From positions 186,001 through 250,000 of the forward strand of contig NZ_JAMBPP010000004.1 in the NCBI RefSeq assembly GCF_023369855.1: a stretch of DNA of 64,000 bases. Direction: 5' to 3'. The notes beneath the pieces were generated by a model. It saw only the letters and a program-made list of their open reading frames with translations, was not told the origin of the DNA and ran no database searches. Source of the DNA: Actinotalea alkalitolerans (GTDB lineage: Bacteria > Actinomycetota > Actinomycetes > Actinomycetales > Cellulomonadaceae). Below are positions 35,931 through 46,515 of this stretch, piece after piece. Position 1 is the first letter of the stretch. Each line of letters opens with the position of its first letter. Both the position numbers and the translations under genes were made by a program.

Positions 35931-35968
35931 GTGCGCGTGACCCAGCAGCATGGGCTGCTCCTTCGTCG

Positions 35969-35984
<16 letters not shown>
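35931..35984 (+). CDS. leuL: leuA leader peptide with three consecutive leucine codons
   Basis: This 17-codon frame reads VRVTQQHGLLLRRRGGA, with CTG-CTC-CTT at 35955-35963. It starts 6 nt after a TACAGT hexamer and ends 75 nt before leuA. Position, size and the Leu run fit a leucine-sensing attenuation leader, as proposed for leuA of other actinobacteria. Under leucine shortage the ribosome would pause at the Leu codons and alter folding of the downstream RNA. The codon run and location are seen; the control mechanism is inferred. Confidence 0.72.
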
Positions 35985-37835
<1,851 letters not shown>

Positions 37836-37841
37836 CCGGGT

Positions 37842-38981
37842 TCACCGGCCGTTCTCCCGTCGCCGGTAGGCGCGTCGGATGGCCTTCTGCCGTCCGGCGA
37901 TCTCGGCTCGCAGGCGCGCGTCGGTGCGCGCTGCCTGGTGCTCGATCTCCCGCTGGAGCTTGCGGTAGCTCGTCAGGCGACGCTCGGGGAGAGCTCCTGA
38001 CCGCACGGCGGCGAGCACGGCGCAGTCGGGCTCGGTGCGGTGGGTGCAGTCGGTGAAGCGGCACCCGCGCGCGAGCTCGGGGACCTCGGCGAAGACCTCG
38101 TCGAGGTCCTCGCGACCGCTCAGCCCGATCACCCGCATCCCTGGGGTGTCGAGCACCGCTCCACCGTCGGGAGCGAGGTGGAGCTCGCGGGTCACGGTCG
38201 TGTGCCGACCCTTGCCGTCGGAGCGCAGGCCAGCGGTCGCCATGACCGGGTGGTCGGCGCCTGCGACCAGGGCGTTGAGCAGGGTCGACTTGCCTGCGCC
38301 CGAGGCGCCGACCAGCGCCAAGGTCGAGCCTGCTGCCAGTCGTCCGTGCAGCGCGGTCAGGCCCTCGCCGTCGACCGCGGAGGTGGAGAGCACCTCGATC
38401 CCCGGCGTCAGCATCCCGACCGTGGCGGCGATCGCCCGCGGGTCGGGTACCAGGTCCGACTTGGTCAGCACGACGACCGGCTGGGCCCCCGAGGCCCACG
38501 CCAGGGCCAGGAGCCGCTCGAGGCGTCCTGGCACCGGGGCGGGGAGCATCCCTTCGACCACGGCGACGACGTCCGCGTTCGCGGCGAGCACCTGCTGCCG
38601 GGAGGAGCCCGCGACGACCTGAGCTCGGCTCAGGACGGTTCGGCGGGGGAGCACGGCATCGATGGTCGCCGTCGCCGTCCTGCCGTCCGGTGGGGACTCC
38701 GACGTGACCAGCACCCAGTCACCCGTCACCGGGGACTCGGCCGGGTCGTTCGCGGCCGCGCGGGCGAGCTCGGGAGCCCAGGTCGCCCGCTGGTGGACCA
38801 GGCCGTGCCCCCCCGCGAGGAGGAGGTCGCAGGATCCCGGTCCCGACCGGGTGACGCGCGCAGGTGCCGGTGGCGGCACCGTGTGCGGGCGCCCTTGCAG
38901 GGCCGTCTCCAGGACGAGGGACCAGGAACGGTCCCAGCCGAGGGGTTGCAGAGCAGCGGGGAGGGGGCGTAGGTCAGACAC
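37842..38981 (-). CDS. rsgA: Ribosome small-subunit-dependent GTPase A
   Basis: This 379-aa circularly permuted GTPase has motifs in the order G4 VVLTKSDLV, G1 GASGAGKSTLLN (about residue 225) and G3 DTPGMR. An OB-fold precedes them, and a zinc knuckle follows (CRFTDCTHRTEPDC, about residue 304). RsgA checks late 30S assembly. The C-terminus is Arg-rich. It is transcribed away from recO; the 291-nt region between them holds a possible tiny frame upstream of rsgA. Confidence 0.94.
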   Translation of the reverse strand: MSDLRPLPAALQPLGWDRSWSLVLETALQGRPHTVPPPAPARVTRSGPGSCDLLLAGGHGLVHQRATWAPELARAAANDPAESPVTGDWVLVTSESPPDGRTATATIDAVLPRRTVLSRAQVVAGSSRQQVLAANADVVAVVEGMLPAPVPGRLERLLALAWASGAQPVVVLTKSDLVPDPRAIAATVGMLTPGIEVLSTSAVDGEGLTALHGRLAAGSTLALVGASGAGKSTLLNALVAGADHPVMATAGLRSDGKGRHTTVTRELHLAPDGGAVLDTPGMRVIGLSGREDLDEVFAEVPELARGCRFTDCTHRTEPDCAVLAAVRSGALPERRLTSYRKLQREIEHQAARTDARLRAEIAGRQKAIRRAYRRRENGR

Positions 38982-39017
38982 CTGGGTTCCTTCGGGTGGG
39001 CCCCGGTGCGCAGGAGG

Positions 39018-39071
39018 TCAGCGACAGGGGGCGGGGGAGGTGAGGGGCACGGTGCGGGTCTCCACAGCCAT
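39018..39071 (-). CDS. Possible 17-aa upstream peptide before rsgA
   Basis: ATG at 39071 (minus) is preceded by GGGAGG at an 8-nt spacing, one of the better ribosome sites in the window. It opens a frame MAVETRTVPLTSPAPCR ending 36 nt before the rsgA start. It could be a translated leader that affects rsgA, or a chance frame. No family is recognised. Confidence 0.3.
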   Translation of the reverse strand: MAVETRTVPLTSPAPCR

Positions 39072-39272
39072 GGTCGGTACCTCCCGTCCTGAGTCGCTGT
39101 CGTGGGTGTCGTGCAGGTCTTCCCGACGGTAGTCCTGCGCCCGAGGACCTGTCTCCGGGTTTTCTCGTGGGTCCGCCGGGCGGCTGAGGTCCGGTCCCGA
39201 CGGGTCGCGGCGGGGCTGGTCTGCTGGCGCGCCCCGTGGGCTGATGTCCCTGCGGAGAGGGACAATGGGCGG

Positions 39273-40004
39273 GTGAGTCTCTACCGTGACGAGGGCATCG
39301 TGCTGCGCGTCCAGAAGCTGGGCGAGGCCGATCGCATCGTCACGCTGCTGACCCGGCACCACGGGAAGGTGCGTGCCGTCGGCAAGGGGGTCCGCCGGAC
39401 GTCCTCGCGGTTCGGGTCGCGCCTCGAACCCTTCATGGTCAACGACCTGCAGCTGCACACCGGGCGGAGCCTGGACATCGTCACGCAGGTCGAGACCATC
39501 GGTCCGTACGGCAGGTCGATCTGTCGGGACTACGCCCTCTACACCGCCGGGACCGCGATGCTCGAGACGGCCGACCGCCTGGTCGAGACCGAGCACGAAC
39601 CTTCGGTCCAGCAGTACCTCCTGCTGGTCGCCGCAGTCAGGTCGCTGGCCGACCGGGCGCACGCCCCGGGCCTGGTCCTGGACTCCTACCTGCTGCGAGC
39701 CCTGGCGGTGGCGGGGTGGGCGCCGTCCTTCACCGACTGCGCCCGGTGCGGTGCCCCCGGTCCGCAGAGGTCCTTCGCGGTGGGCTCGGGTGGTGCGGTG
39801 TGCCCAGGGTGCCGTCCGCCGGGCGCCGCGTCGCCGGCGGGTGAGACGTTCGCACTGCTTGCGGCGCTCCTCACGGGTGACTGGCCGGTGGCTGATGCGA
39901 GCCACGAACGGCATCGTCGCGAGGCGAGCGGACTGGTCGCGGCCTTCCTGCAGTTCCACCTCGAGCGCACGCTGCGCTCGCTGCGCATGGTGGAGCGCGT
40001 GTGA
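39273..40004 (+). CDS. recO: DNA repair protein RecO
   Basis: This 243-aa protein has the RecO N-terminal OB-fold ([24 protein letters not shown] and [16 protein letters not shown]), a helical middle, and a zinc-binding part CARCGAPG ... CPGC (about residues 156-180). RecO loads RecA on SSB-coated DNA with RecR. GTG 39273 is used because YRDEGIVLR is the usual start of the family and GACAAT lies 6 nt upstream. uppS overlaps the stop (GTGA), a conserved actinobacterial pair. Confidence 0.94.
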   Translation: MSLYRDEGIVLRVQKLGEADRIVTLLTRHHGKVRAVGKGVRRTSSRFGSRLEPFMVNDLQLHTGRSLDIVTQVETIGPYGRSICRDYALYTAGTAMLETADRLVETEHEPSVQQYLLLVAAVRSLADRAHAPGLVLDSYLLRALAVAGWAPSFTDCARCGAPGPQRSFAVGSGGAVCPGCRPPGAASPAGETFALLAALLTGDWPVADASHERHRREASGLVAAFLQFHLERTLRSLRMVERV

Positions 40005-40825
40005 GCCGGCGGACGGACCGCGCCGGGCGGGCGCTCCCCACGCACGTGGTCGTCCCCCCTCCGCCGCACCCTTCGGGGGAGCGCGCGCCCCGGGTGCCGG
40101 CCGATCTCGTGCCGCAGCACGTGGCGATCGTCATGGACGGCAACGGGCGGTGGGCCAACGCCCGTGGGCTGCCGCGTACCGCGGGTCATGCGGCCGGTGA
40201 GGCAGCGTTGCTCGACGTCGTCGCCGGTGCCATCGAGGTCGGGGTCAAGCACGTCTCCGCCTACGCCTTCTCGACCGAGAACTGGAAGCGGTCGCCCGAG
40301 GAGGTCCGCTTCCTGATGGGCTTCAACCGGGACGTCCTGCGCCGGCAGCGCGACACGATGCACTCCTGGGGGGTTCGGGTGCGCTGGGCCGGACGGCGTC
40401 CGCGGCTGTGGCGCTCGGTGATCACCGAGCTCGAGACCGCCGAGGACCTGACCCGCGGCAACGACGTGTGCACCCTGACGATGTGCGTCAACTACGGTGG
40501 ACGGGCCGAGGTCGCCGATGCTGCCCGGGCGATCGCCCGCGAGGTGGCCGCGGGCCGGCTCAACCCGGACCGGGTCGACGAACGGACGGTCGCGCGCTTC
40601 CTGGACGAGCCGGACCTGCCCGACGTCGACCTGTTCCTGCGGACCTCAGGCGAGCAGCGCACCTCGAACTTCATGATCTGGCAGGCGGCGTACGCCGAGC
40701 TGATCTTCCTCGAGGAGTACTGGCCCGACGTGGATCGCCGGCACCTGTGGCGGGCGGTCGAGACCTTCGCCAGCCGGGATCGACGCTACGGCGGTGCGGT
40801 CGACACACCGGAGGTCGGGTCGTAG
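40001..40825 (+). CDS. uppS: Isoprenyl (undecaprenyl or decaprenyl) diphosphate synthase
   Basis: This 274-aa cis-prenyltransferase has [17 protein letters not shown] (catalytic Asp in DGNGR), [37 protein letters not shown] and [12 protein letters not shown]. It makes the C50/C55 lipid carrier for cell-wall synthesis. The N-terminal extension of about 40 residues is normal for actinobacteria. It is coupled to recO by a 4-nt overlap. Its own stop TAG begins the hexamer that may start the next gene. Confidence 0.95.
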   Translation: MSRRTDRAGRALPTHVVVPPPPHPSGERAPRVPADLVPQHVAIVMDGNGRWANARGLPRTAGHAAGEAALLDVVAGAIEVGVKHVSAYAFSTENWKRSPEEVRFLMGFNRDVLRRQRDTMHSWGVRVRWAGRRPRLWRSVITELETAEDLTRGNDVCTLTMCVNYGGRAEVADAARAIAREVAAGRLNPDRVDERTVARFLDEPDLPDVDLFLRTSGEQRTSNFMIWQAAYAELIFLEEYWPDVDRRHLWRAVETFASRDRRYGGAVDTPEVGS

Positions 40826-40835
40826 CGTCGCACCC

Positions 40836-41189
40836 ATGACACTTGGTGTGGCGATGGTGACGTTCGACGCACGTGACGCGCGCTCGTTGGCAGGGTGGTG
40901 GGCTCGGCAGGTCGGCGGGGAGGTCCTGGTCGACGACGACGCGGAGTTCGTGGTGGTCGACCCCGGACCTGCGGGTGGGCCGCGACTGGCCTTCCAGCGG
41001 GTCGCCGAGCCCACGGTCGGCAAGAACCGCATCCACCTGGACCTCGAGACGGGGGATCGTGAGCTCGAGGTGGAACGGCTGCTGGGTGACGGAGCCCTCG
41101 AGGTCGCACGTCACGAGACGGCGGGGTTCGGGTGGGTCGTCCTCGCCGATCCCGAGGGCAACCAGTTCTGCGTCTCGCAGCGGCACTGA
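40836..41189 (+). CDS. VOC-superfamily (glyoxalase-like) protein
   Basis: This 117-aa protein has the betaalphabetabetabeta pattern of a VOC domain: VTFDARDARSLAGWWARQVGGEV, LAFQRVAEPTVGKNRIHLDL and WVVLADPEGNQFCV. Such proteins bind metal or small ligands, including antibiotics; no specific subfamily can be named. TAGCGT, which overlaps the uppS stop, lies 7 nt before the ATG. The gene ends at a strong palindrome. Confidence 0.82.
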   Translation: MTLGVAMVTFDARDARSLAGWWARQVGGEVLVDDDAEFVVVDPGPAGGPRLAFQRVAEPTVGKNRIHLDLETGDRELEVERLLGDGALEVARHETAGFGWVVLADPEGNQFCVSQRH

Positions 41190-41226
41190 CCTGCTCGTAG
41201 GTCGGTCCGTGGGGGTCGGAGGCCTT

Positions 41227-41248
41227 CTCTCGACCCTAGGGTCGAGAG
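41227..41248. terminator. Palindromic bidirectional terminator overlapping a stop codon
   Basis: Perfect 11-bp arms meet at CCTAGG without spacer (left CTCTCGACCCT, right AGGGTCGAGAG). Flanks extend the pairing to about 41223-41252 with one G-U. It lies 37 nt after the VOC stop and contains the TAG stop (41236-41238) of the minus-strand membrane gene in its centre. Confidence 0.75.
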
Positions 41249-41766
41249 GAGGAGACGACGTCGGTCGCGGGGTCGATGGCCTGCCGTGGCCTCCCGGGTC
41301 CGTCGACCGTCGCGCGACGCCGGCGGATGACCACGGTCGTGCCTGCACCGAGCAGCGCCAGCACGGCTGCCAGTGCCCACGGTGACTGCGCGGCCAACGC
41401 CACACCGCCGACGAGAGCTGCTGTCCCGCCGCCCGCCCACACGAGCGCCCAGGCGAACCAGCCCGGCACGCACCACATCGTGTACCGGAGCCACGCGATC
41501 CTCAGCAGGCCGGCGGCACCGTTGACCGCGGTCTGGAACCCGACCGTCAGGAACGACAGCGGGATGATCGGCATCCCGCGGCGCCTGATCGCTGCGACCG
41601 CGCGATGGGTTCGCTCACCGTCGAAGCGTTCGCGCCAACGGCTGCGCAGGACACCCGCGGCGATGCCGCGCCCGGTCCAGTAGGTGGCCTGGGAGCGTAG
41701 GGCCGCTCCGAGGACGAAGAAGAGGTAGATCGCGAGGAACGGCCAGTCCTCGATCCACCCGGGCAT
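41236..41766 (-). CDS. VTT/DedA-like small membrane protein
   Basis: This 176-aa protein has four or five hydrophobic segments. The middle region RRRGMPIIPLSFLTVGFQTAVNGAAGLLRIAWLRYTMWCVPGWFAWALVW resembles the DedA/VTT core (RFxPGxRT...AGxxRM...N...W). Here the usual Arg/Pro core reads SFLTVGFQT, so it is a divergent member. DedA/VTT proteins are lipid scramblases or flippases. Its start overlaps the zur stop (ATGA), so it is the last gene of the zinc operon. A link to zinc is only positional. Confidence 0.65.
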   Translation of the reverse strand: MPGWIEDWPFLAIYLFFVLGAALRSQATYWTGRGIAAGVLRSRWRERFDGERTHRAVAAIRRRGMPIIPLSFLTVGFQTAVNGAAGLLRIAWLRYTMWCVPGWFAWALVWAGGGTAALVGGVALAAQSPWALAAVLALLGAGTTVVIRRRRATVDGPGRPRQAIDPATDVVSSSRP

Positions 41767-42173
41767 CAGCTGCCCTCGCGGCGGTGCCCTTCGGCAGCGC
41801 AGCGGGCGCAGGTGCCGAACAGCTCCATCGTGTGGTCGATGTCCTCGAAACCGTGCTGGGCCCCCATCTGGGCCGCCCACGTCTCCACGCTGGGTCCGTC
41901 GATCTCGACCGTCGCCCCGCAGACCCGGCACATCAGGTGGTGGTGGTGCCCGCGTCGGACGCACCGGCGGTACACCGACTCACCGTCCGCGGTCCGCAGG
42001 ACGTCCACCTCACCCCCGTCGGCCAGGGACTGGAGCGTCCGGTAGACGGTCGCCAGACCGACCCCCTCGCCGCGGTCGCGGAGGATCTCGTGCAGCTGCT
42101 GCGCGCTGCGGAAGTCCTCGACGGCGTCCAGCACGTCCGCGACGGCCGAACGCTGCCGGGTCATGCGTTGCAT
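41766..42173 (-). CDS. zur: Fur-family zinc uptake regulator Zur
   Basis: This 135-aa Fur-family repressor has a winged helix (RMTRQRSAVADVLDAVEDFRSAQQ ... GLATVYRTLQSLADGGEVD). Metal ligands include RRGHHHHLMCRVCG (sensor and structural site) and CARC near the C-terminus. As the gene lies directly behind znuACB and tandem Zur-box-like sites precede znuA, Zur is the clear choice within the Fur family. ATG 42173 has GGAG 7 nt upstream. Confidence 0.92.
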   Translation of the reverse strand: MQRMTRQRSAVADVLDAVEDFRSAQQLHEILRDRGEGVGLATVYRTLQSLADGGEVDVLRTADGESVYRRCVRRGHHHHLMCRVCGATVEIDGPSVETWAAQMGAQHGFEDIDHTMELFGTCARCAAEGHRREGS

Positions 42174-42184
42174 CAACGGTCTCC

Positions 42185-43102
42185 TCAGGGAACGAGCTCC
42201 ACGTCGTCGGCGACCTGGAGGTGGGGGTCTTCGGGGAGGTTGTGACGCCGCCCTCGTACCAGGATAGGCCGCAGGACGGACACCACGGCGTACAGCACGA
42301 TCGCGAGCACCACGATCGTGGCGCCGGGGGCGGCGTCCTGCCAGTACGTGATGCTCAGGCCCCCGACGCAGACGGTCACCCCGATCGCCATCGCGGTGAT
42401 CATCGTGCGGTGGAACGAGGTCGTCACGATCTGCGCGACCGCGACCGGCACGATCATCAGGGCGCTGACGAGCAGCAGACCCACGACCCGCATCGCGACG
42501 GTGACGGTCAGCGCGGCGATCACCGCGATCAGCAGGTTGAGCGCGCGGACGGGGATGCCTGAAGCGCGTGCGAACTCCTCGTCGTGGGAGACCGCGAACA
42601 GGGCGGTGCGCAGGCCCACCCCCACGCCCACGACGAGCACGGACAGGACCACGGTGAGGACCAGGTCTCCCTGGGAGACGGTCGAGATGGAACCGAAGAG
42701 GTACCCCATGAGGTTGGCGTTGGTCCCGCCCGCCTGGGAGATGATCAGGACGCCACCGGCGATGCCGCCGTAGAAGAGCAGGGCGAGCGCGACGTCGCCG
42801 CTGGTCCGGCCGCGCTCACGGACCAGCTCGATGGCCACCGCGCCGATGATCGCCGCGACGACGGCGCCGGGCACCGCGAGGGCGTCGTGCGGGGTGAGGC
42901 CCATGATGTTTCCCACGAGCCAACCGAGCGCGACGCCGGTCAGCGCGACGTGCCCGATGCCGTCCCCGAGCAGCGAGAGCCGCCGCTGCACCAGGTAGGT
43001 GCCCATGACGGGTGCGGCGAGCCCCACCAGGAGGGCGGCGAGGAGGGCCCGCTGCATCAGGGGGTCGCCGAGCATCCCGACGACCTCGTCCACGACGGTC
43101 AT
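42185..43102 (-). CDS. znuB: Zinc ABC transporter permease
   Basis: This 305-aa ABC-3 family permease has eight or more helices. GDGIGHVALTGVALGWLVG is the N-terminal family motif, and MRVVGLLLVSALMIVPVAVAQ lies near the C-terminus. ATG 43102 overlaps the znuC stop (ATGA). It forms the channel for Zn2+ delivered by ZnuA. zur follows 11 nt later. Confidence 0.92.
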   Translation of the reverse strand: MTVVDEVVGMLGDPLMQRALLAALLVGLAAPVMGTYLVQRRLSLLGDGIGHVALTGVALGWLVGNIMGLTPHDALAVPGAVVAAIIGAVAIELVRERGRTSGDVALALLFYGGIAGGVLIISQAGGTNANLMGYLFGSISTVSQGDLVLTVVLSVLVVGVGVGLRTALFAVSHDEEFARASGIPVRALNLLIAVIAALTVTVAMRVVGLLLVSALMIVPVAVAQIVTTSFHRTMITAMAIGVTVCVGGLSITYWQDAAPGATIVVLAIVLYAVVSVLRPILVRGRRHNLPEDPHLQVADDVELVP

Positions 43103-43881
43103 CCTCGCCACCTGACGTCCGGCTGCAGGACCACCGGACCGGTGTCAGCCGCGGCGAGGTCACCGTGCGGGTGCTCGTGGTCGTGGTCCGGTGCCGCGTG
43201 CTCACCCACGGGTCGCGGTGGCGGACCGTCGTGGACGATCGCCCCGTGACGCAGCACGACGGCGCGGCGGATCAGCGGTGCCAGGACCCCGAGCTCGTGA
43301 AGCACGACCAGGATGGTGGTGCCGGAGTCGACCAGGCGTCCGAGCGCGGCCGCGAAGGCGTGCTGGCTGGGCAGGTCGACCCCTGAGACGGGCTCGTCCA
43401 GGAGCAGCAGGTCGGGGGAGCGGACCAGTGCCCGGGCGATGAGCACCCGCTGCTGCTGACCGCCCGAGAGCTCGCGCACCGCGCGGTCGGCGACGTGCGC
43501 GAGGCCGACGAGCTCGAGGGCCTCGTGGGCGCGGGCGCGGGCGTCCCGGGCGGGGCGCAGCCGTCGGCCGTGCAGGCTGCCCGAGACGACGACCTCGCGG
43601 GCCGTCGCGGGGATCCCCGTGGCTGCGCCCGCCCGCTGGGGGACGTATCCGACGCGATGCCAGGGGACCGACCGACCGAGCGGGCTGCCCAGCAGCTCCA
43701 CGGTGCCCCGCTCGGTGGGGACGACACCCACCAGGGAACGGACCAGGGTCGACTTGCCGGATCCGTTGGCGCCCAGCAGACCGACGACCTCACCGTCGGC
43801 GACGGTGAGGTCGATGTCGTGCAGGATCGTGGCGCCGCCGAGGCTGACCCGCAGCCCGGCGGCACGGACCGCAGCGGTCAT
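43099..43881 (-). CDS. znuC: Zinc ABC transporter ATP-binding protein
   Basis: This 260-aa ATPase has Walker A GANGSGKST (about residues 35-43), Q-loop VGYVPQRAG, signature ELSGGQQQRV, Walker B LLLLDEPVSGVD and switch His in VVLHELG. The C-terminal tail is His/Asp-rich (APDHDHEHPHGD), which fits a metal-related role. It overlaps znuA and znuB by 4 nt on either side. Confidence 0.93.
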   Translation of the reverse strand: MTAAVRAAGLRVSLGGATILHDIDLTVADGEVVGLLGANGSGKSTLVRSLVGVVPTERGTVELLGSPLGRSVPWHRVGYVPQRAGAATGIPATAREVVVSGSLHGRRLRPARDARARAHEALELVGLAHVADRAVRELSGGQQQRVLIARALVRSPDLLLLDEPVSGVDLPSQHAFAAALGRLVDSGTTILVVLHELGVLAPLIRRAVVLRHGAIVHDGPPPRPVGEHAAPDHDHEHPHGDLAAADTGPVVLQPDVRWRG

Positions 43882-44966
43882 GCGCAGCCGAGGCCGGCGC
43901 GCAGCGCAGCGAGGTTGGACTCCATGACCTCACGGTAGTCCGTCATGTCCTCGGCGAGCGTCTCGATGGGGTCCAGCACCCCGGTGTCGACGCCCAGGTC
44001 ACGGGCCAGGATCTGGGTGACCTGCGGGTTGACGGCCGACTCGGCGTAGATCGTCGTCACCCCGTGCTCGCGGACGACGTCGCCGATCTCCCGGAGCCTG
44101 GCGGGCGAGGGCTCGGTCTCGGGGTCGATCCCGGCGATACCCACGTGCTGCAGGCCGAACCGGTCCAGGAGGTATCCGAAGGCGGCGTGCGGCGTGACCA
44201 CAATCCCCCGCTCGCACTGGGCCAGGCCCTCGGCGAACTCCTGGTCGAGAGAGCTCAGGTCGGCCTCGAGGGCGTCCGCCCGGTCGAGGAAGGTCTGCGC
44301 GTGCTCGGGGGCGGCTGCACCCAGCACCCGGGCGACCTCGTGGCCCACGGCTGCCAGACGCTCGACGTCGAGCCAGAAGTGGGGGTCGAGCACCTCGCCG
44401 TCCGCGGCGTGCTCCTCCTCGGCGACCTCCTCCTCGGCGTGCTCCTCGCCCTCGTGGCCGTGCTCGTCCTCGGCGTGCTCCTCGCCCTCGTGACCGTGCT
44501 CGTCCTCGGCGTGCTCGTCGTCCCCGTGGTCGTGGTCGTGCAGGTCCCCGCCGCCGGTGTAGGGAACGAGACGGGCGGCCTGAGCCGTGTCCAGGAGGTG
44601 CTCGGGCTCACGCGAGACGATCGCCTCGTCGACCGCCGCCTGGAAGCCCGAGAGGTACACCACGACGTCCGCCTCCGAGACGGTACGGACCTGACGCGGC
44701 GAGAGCTCGAGGTCGTGGGGGTCGGCCCCCTCGGGGGTCATCGAGGAGACCGAGACGAGGTCGCCGCCCACCTGCTGGACGACGTACTCGAGGGGGTAGA
44801 AGGAGGCGAGCACCTCGAGCGTGTCCTGCTCGACCGCCTCGGTGTCCTGCGCGGGTGACTGCGGTGCCTGGCCTCCCGATGCCTCCGGCGTGCTTCCGCA
44901 GGCGGACAGGGTGAGGGCGCCGGCGGCGAGCAGCGCGAGCAGGGGGTACCGACGGGGGATCGACAT
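43878..44966 (-). CDS. znuA: Zinc ABC transporter substrate-binding lipoprotein
   Basis: This 362-aa cluster A-I binding protein has lipobox LSAC (Cys23). A long His/Glu/Asp-rich loop (about residues 136-194) contains two tandem 12-residue repeats [12 protein letters not shown], typical of zinc-loading loops of ZnuA. The third metal ligand is His in [10 protein letters not shown], as in zinc binders. Other ligands are [11 protein letters not shown] and [12 protein letters not shown] 44966 is preferred over ATG 44975 because a Zur-box-like sequence and a GAGAAT hexamer directly abut it. Confidence 0.94.
   Translation of the reverse strand: MSIPRRYPLLALLAAGALTLSACGSTPEASGGQAPQSPAQDTEAVEQDTLEVLASFYPLEYVVQQVGGDLVSVSSMTPEGADPHDLELSPRQVRTVSEADVVVYLSGFQAAVDEAIVSREPEHLLDTAQAARLVPYTGGGDLHDHDHGDDEHAEDEHGHEGEEHAEDEHGHEGEEHAEEEVAEEEHAADGEVLDPHFWLDVERLAAVGHEVARVLGAAAPEHAQTFLDRADALEADLSSLDQEFAEGLAQCERGIVVTPHAAFGYLLDRFGLQHVGIAGIDPETEPSPARLREIGDVVREHGVTTIYAESAVNPQVTQILARDLGVDTGVLDPIETLAEDMTDYREVMESNLAALRAGLGCA
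44431..44517. repeat. 36-nt tandem repeat in znuA encoding the His-rich loop
   Basis: Two 36-nt copies (44431-44466 and 44467-44502) differ at one base and are followed by a partial third copy. Each encodes twelve residues of the metal-binding loop. Such repeats change copy number easily by slippage. Confidence 0.9.
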
Positions 44967-45002
44967 GAGGATCATTCTCGTAGCCGATGAGAACGATTGT
45001 CA
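44966..45002 (-). promoter_or_regulatory. Tandem Zur-box-like operators at the znuA promoter
   Basis: TGAGAACGATTGTCA (44988-45002) and TGAGGATCATTCTCG (44966-44980) both fit the Zur box TGAaAATnATTTTCA. Their centres are 22 bp apart, about two helical turns. The proximal one covers a GAGAAT hexamer 7 nt before the znuA ATG, so bound Zur would block transcription. Confidence 0.75.
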
Positions 45003-45025
45003 AACGCGCACGGGAGTCGCGCGGG

Positions 45026-45031
45026 TAGCCT
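45026..45031 (+). promoter_or_regulatory. Putative -10 hexamer TAGCCT of glyS
   Basis: This is the same hexamer as at leuS, but 95 nt before the glyS start, giving a leader of about 90 nt. No T-box features are visible in that leader. Confidence 0.4.
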
Positions 45032-45126
45032 GTGGCGACGACCGTGCCCGGCCGCCACACGCGGCAGGGGGTCGATCCTGTCCGCGCGAGCCACGTGCGG
45101 ACCCGCCGATCTCTGGAGTGATCCCG

Positions 45127-46515
45127 TTGGCTGCAGCCCCGTCCCGTCTCGACGCCATCACGAACCTCGCCAAGCGACGGGGCTTCGTCTTCCCCTGCGG
45201 AGAGATCTACGGCGGTACGCGGTCCGCCTGGGACTACGGCCCCCTGGGCGTCGAGCTCAAGGAGAACATCAAGCGCCAGTGGTGGCGGGCGATGGTCACC
45301 GGCCGCGAGGACATCGTCGGGCTCGACTCCTCGGTCATCCTGCCGCGTCAGGTCTGGGTCGCCTCGGGCCACGTGGGGGTGTTCACCGACCCGCTCACCG
45401 AGTGCCTCAGCTGCCACAAGCGCTACCGCGAGGACCAGATGCTCGAGGAGTTCGAGGAGAAGAAGGGTCGTGCCCCCGAGAACGGGCTCGGCGACATCGC
45501 GTGCCCGAACTGCGGAACCCGCGGCCGCTGGACCGAGCCCCGTGACTTCAACATGATGCTCAAGACCCACCTCGGACCTGTCGAGGACGAGTCGGGCCTG
45601 CACTACCTGCGTCCGGAGACCGCGCAGGGCATCTTCGTCAACTTCGGCCAGGTCATGGCGACCTCCCGCAAGAAGCCCCCGTTCGGCATCGGGCAGATCG
45701 GCAAGTCCTTCCGCAACGAGATCACCCCGGGGAACTTCATCTTCCGTACCCGGGAGTTCGAGCAGATGGAGATGGAGTTCTTCGTCGAGCCTGGCACCGA
45801 CGCAGAGTGGCACCAGTACTGGATCGACACCCGGACCGACTGGTACGTCGACCTCGGGCTCTCGCGGGACAACCTGCGCCTGTACGAGCACCCGGCCGAG
45901 AAGCTCTCCCACTACTCGACCCGGACCGTTGACATCGAGTACCGGTTCGGGTTCCAGGGCAGCGAGTGGGGCGAGCTCGAGGGCGTCGCCAACCGCACGG
46001 ACTTCGACCTCAAGACCCACTCCGAGCACTCCGGCACCGACCTGTCCTACTTCGACCAGGCCAAGAACGAGCGCTGGGTGCCCTACGTGATCGAGCCCGC
46101 AGCGGGCCTGACCCGGTCGCTGATGGCCTTCCTGGTCGAGGCGTACGCCGAGGACGAGGCCCCCAACACCAAGGGCGGTGTGGACAAGCGGACCGTGCTC
46201 AAGCTCGACCCGCGGTTGGCCCCGGTCAAGGCCGCGGTGCTGCCGCTGTCCCGCCACGAGGACCTCTCACCGGTGGCCCGCGACCTGGCCGCCGAGCTGC
46301 GGCGCAGCTGGAACGTCGAGTTCGACGACGCCGGGGCGATCGGTCGCCGGTACCGGCGACAGGACGAGATCGGCACGCCGTTCTGCATCACCGTCGACTT
46401 CGACAGCCTCCAGGACCAGGCCGTGACCATCAGGTCGCGCGACACCATGGCCCAGGAGCGGGTGAGCCTGGACCAGGTCACGACCTACCTGGCCACACGC
46501 CTGGTGGGTGCCTGA
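45127..46515 (+). CDS. glyS: Glycyl-tRNA synthetase (alpha-2 type)
   Basis: This 462-aa class II synthetase begins [29 protein letters not shown]. It carries a zinc ribbon (CLSCHKR ... CPNCGTRG), motif 2 [24 protein letters not shown], motif 3 [14 protein letters not shown] and the anticodon-binding C-terminus. This is the single-chain eukaryotic-like form usual in actinobacteria. TTG 45127 is chosen because GGAG lies 8 nt upstream; GTG 45118 is in frame but lacks a ribosome site. It is divergent from znuA, with Zur boxes in between. Confidence 0.95.
   Translation: MAAAPSRLDAITNLAKRRGFVFPCGEIYGGTRSAWDYGPLGVELKENIKRQWWRAMVTGREDIVGLDSSVILPRQVWVASGHVGVFTDPLTECLSCHKRYREDQMLEEFEEKKGRAPENGLGDIACPNCGTRGRWTEPRDFNMMLKTHLGPVEDESGLHYLRPETAQGIFVNFGQVMATSRKKPPFGIGQIGKSFRNEITPGNFIFRTREFEQMEMEFFVEPGTDAEWHQYWIDTRTDWYVDLGLSRDNLRLYEHPAEKLSHYSTRTVDIEYRFGFQGSEWGELEGVANRTDFDLKTHSEHSGTDLSYFDQAKNERWVPYVIEPAAGLTRSLMAFLVEAYAEDEAPNTKGGVDKRTVLKLDPRLAPVKAAVLPLSRHEDLSPVARDLAAELRRSWNVEFDDAGAIGRRYRRQDEIGTPFCITVDFDSLQDQAVTIRSRDTMAQERVSLDQVTTYLATRLVGA

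Noticed and set aside
45032-45126. Possible T-box leader upstream of glyS
   Set aside because: The leader is only about 90 nt, and I find neither the T-box sequence nor a stem with a glycine specifier loop. leuS also lacks one and appears leaderless.
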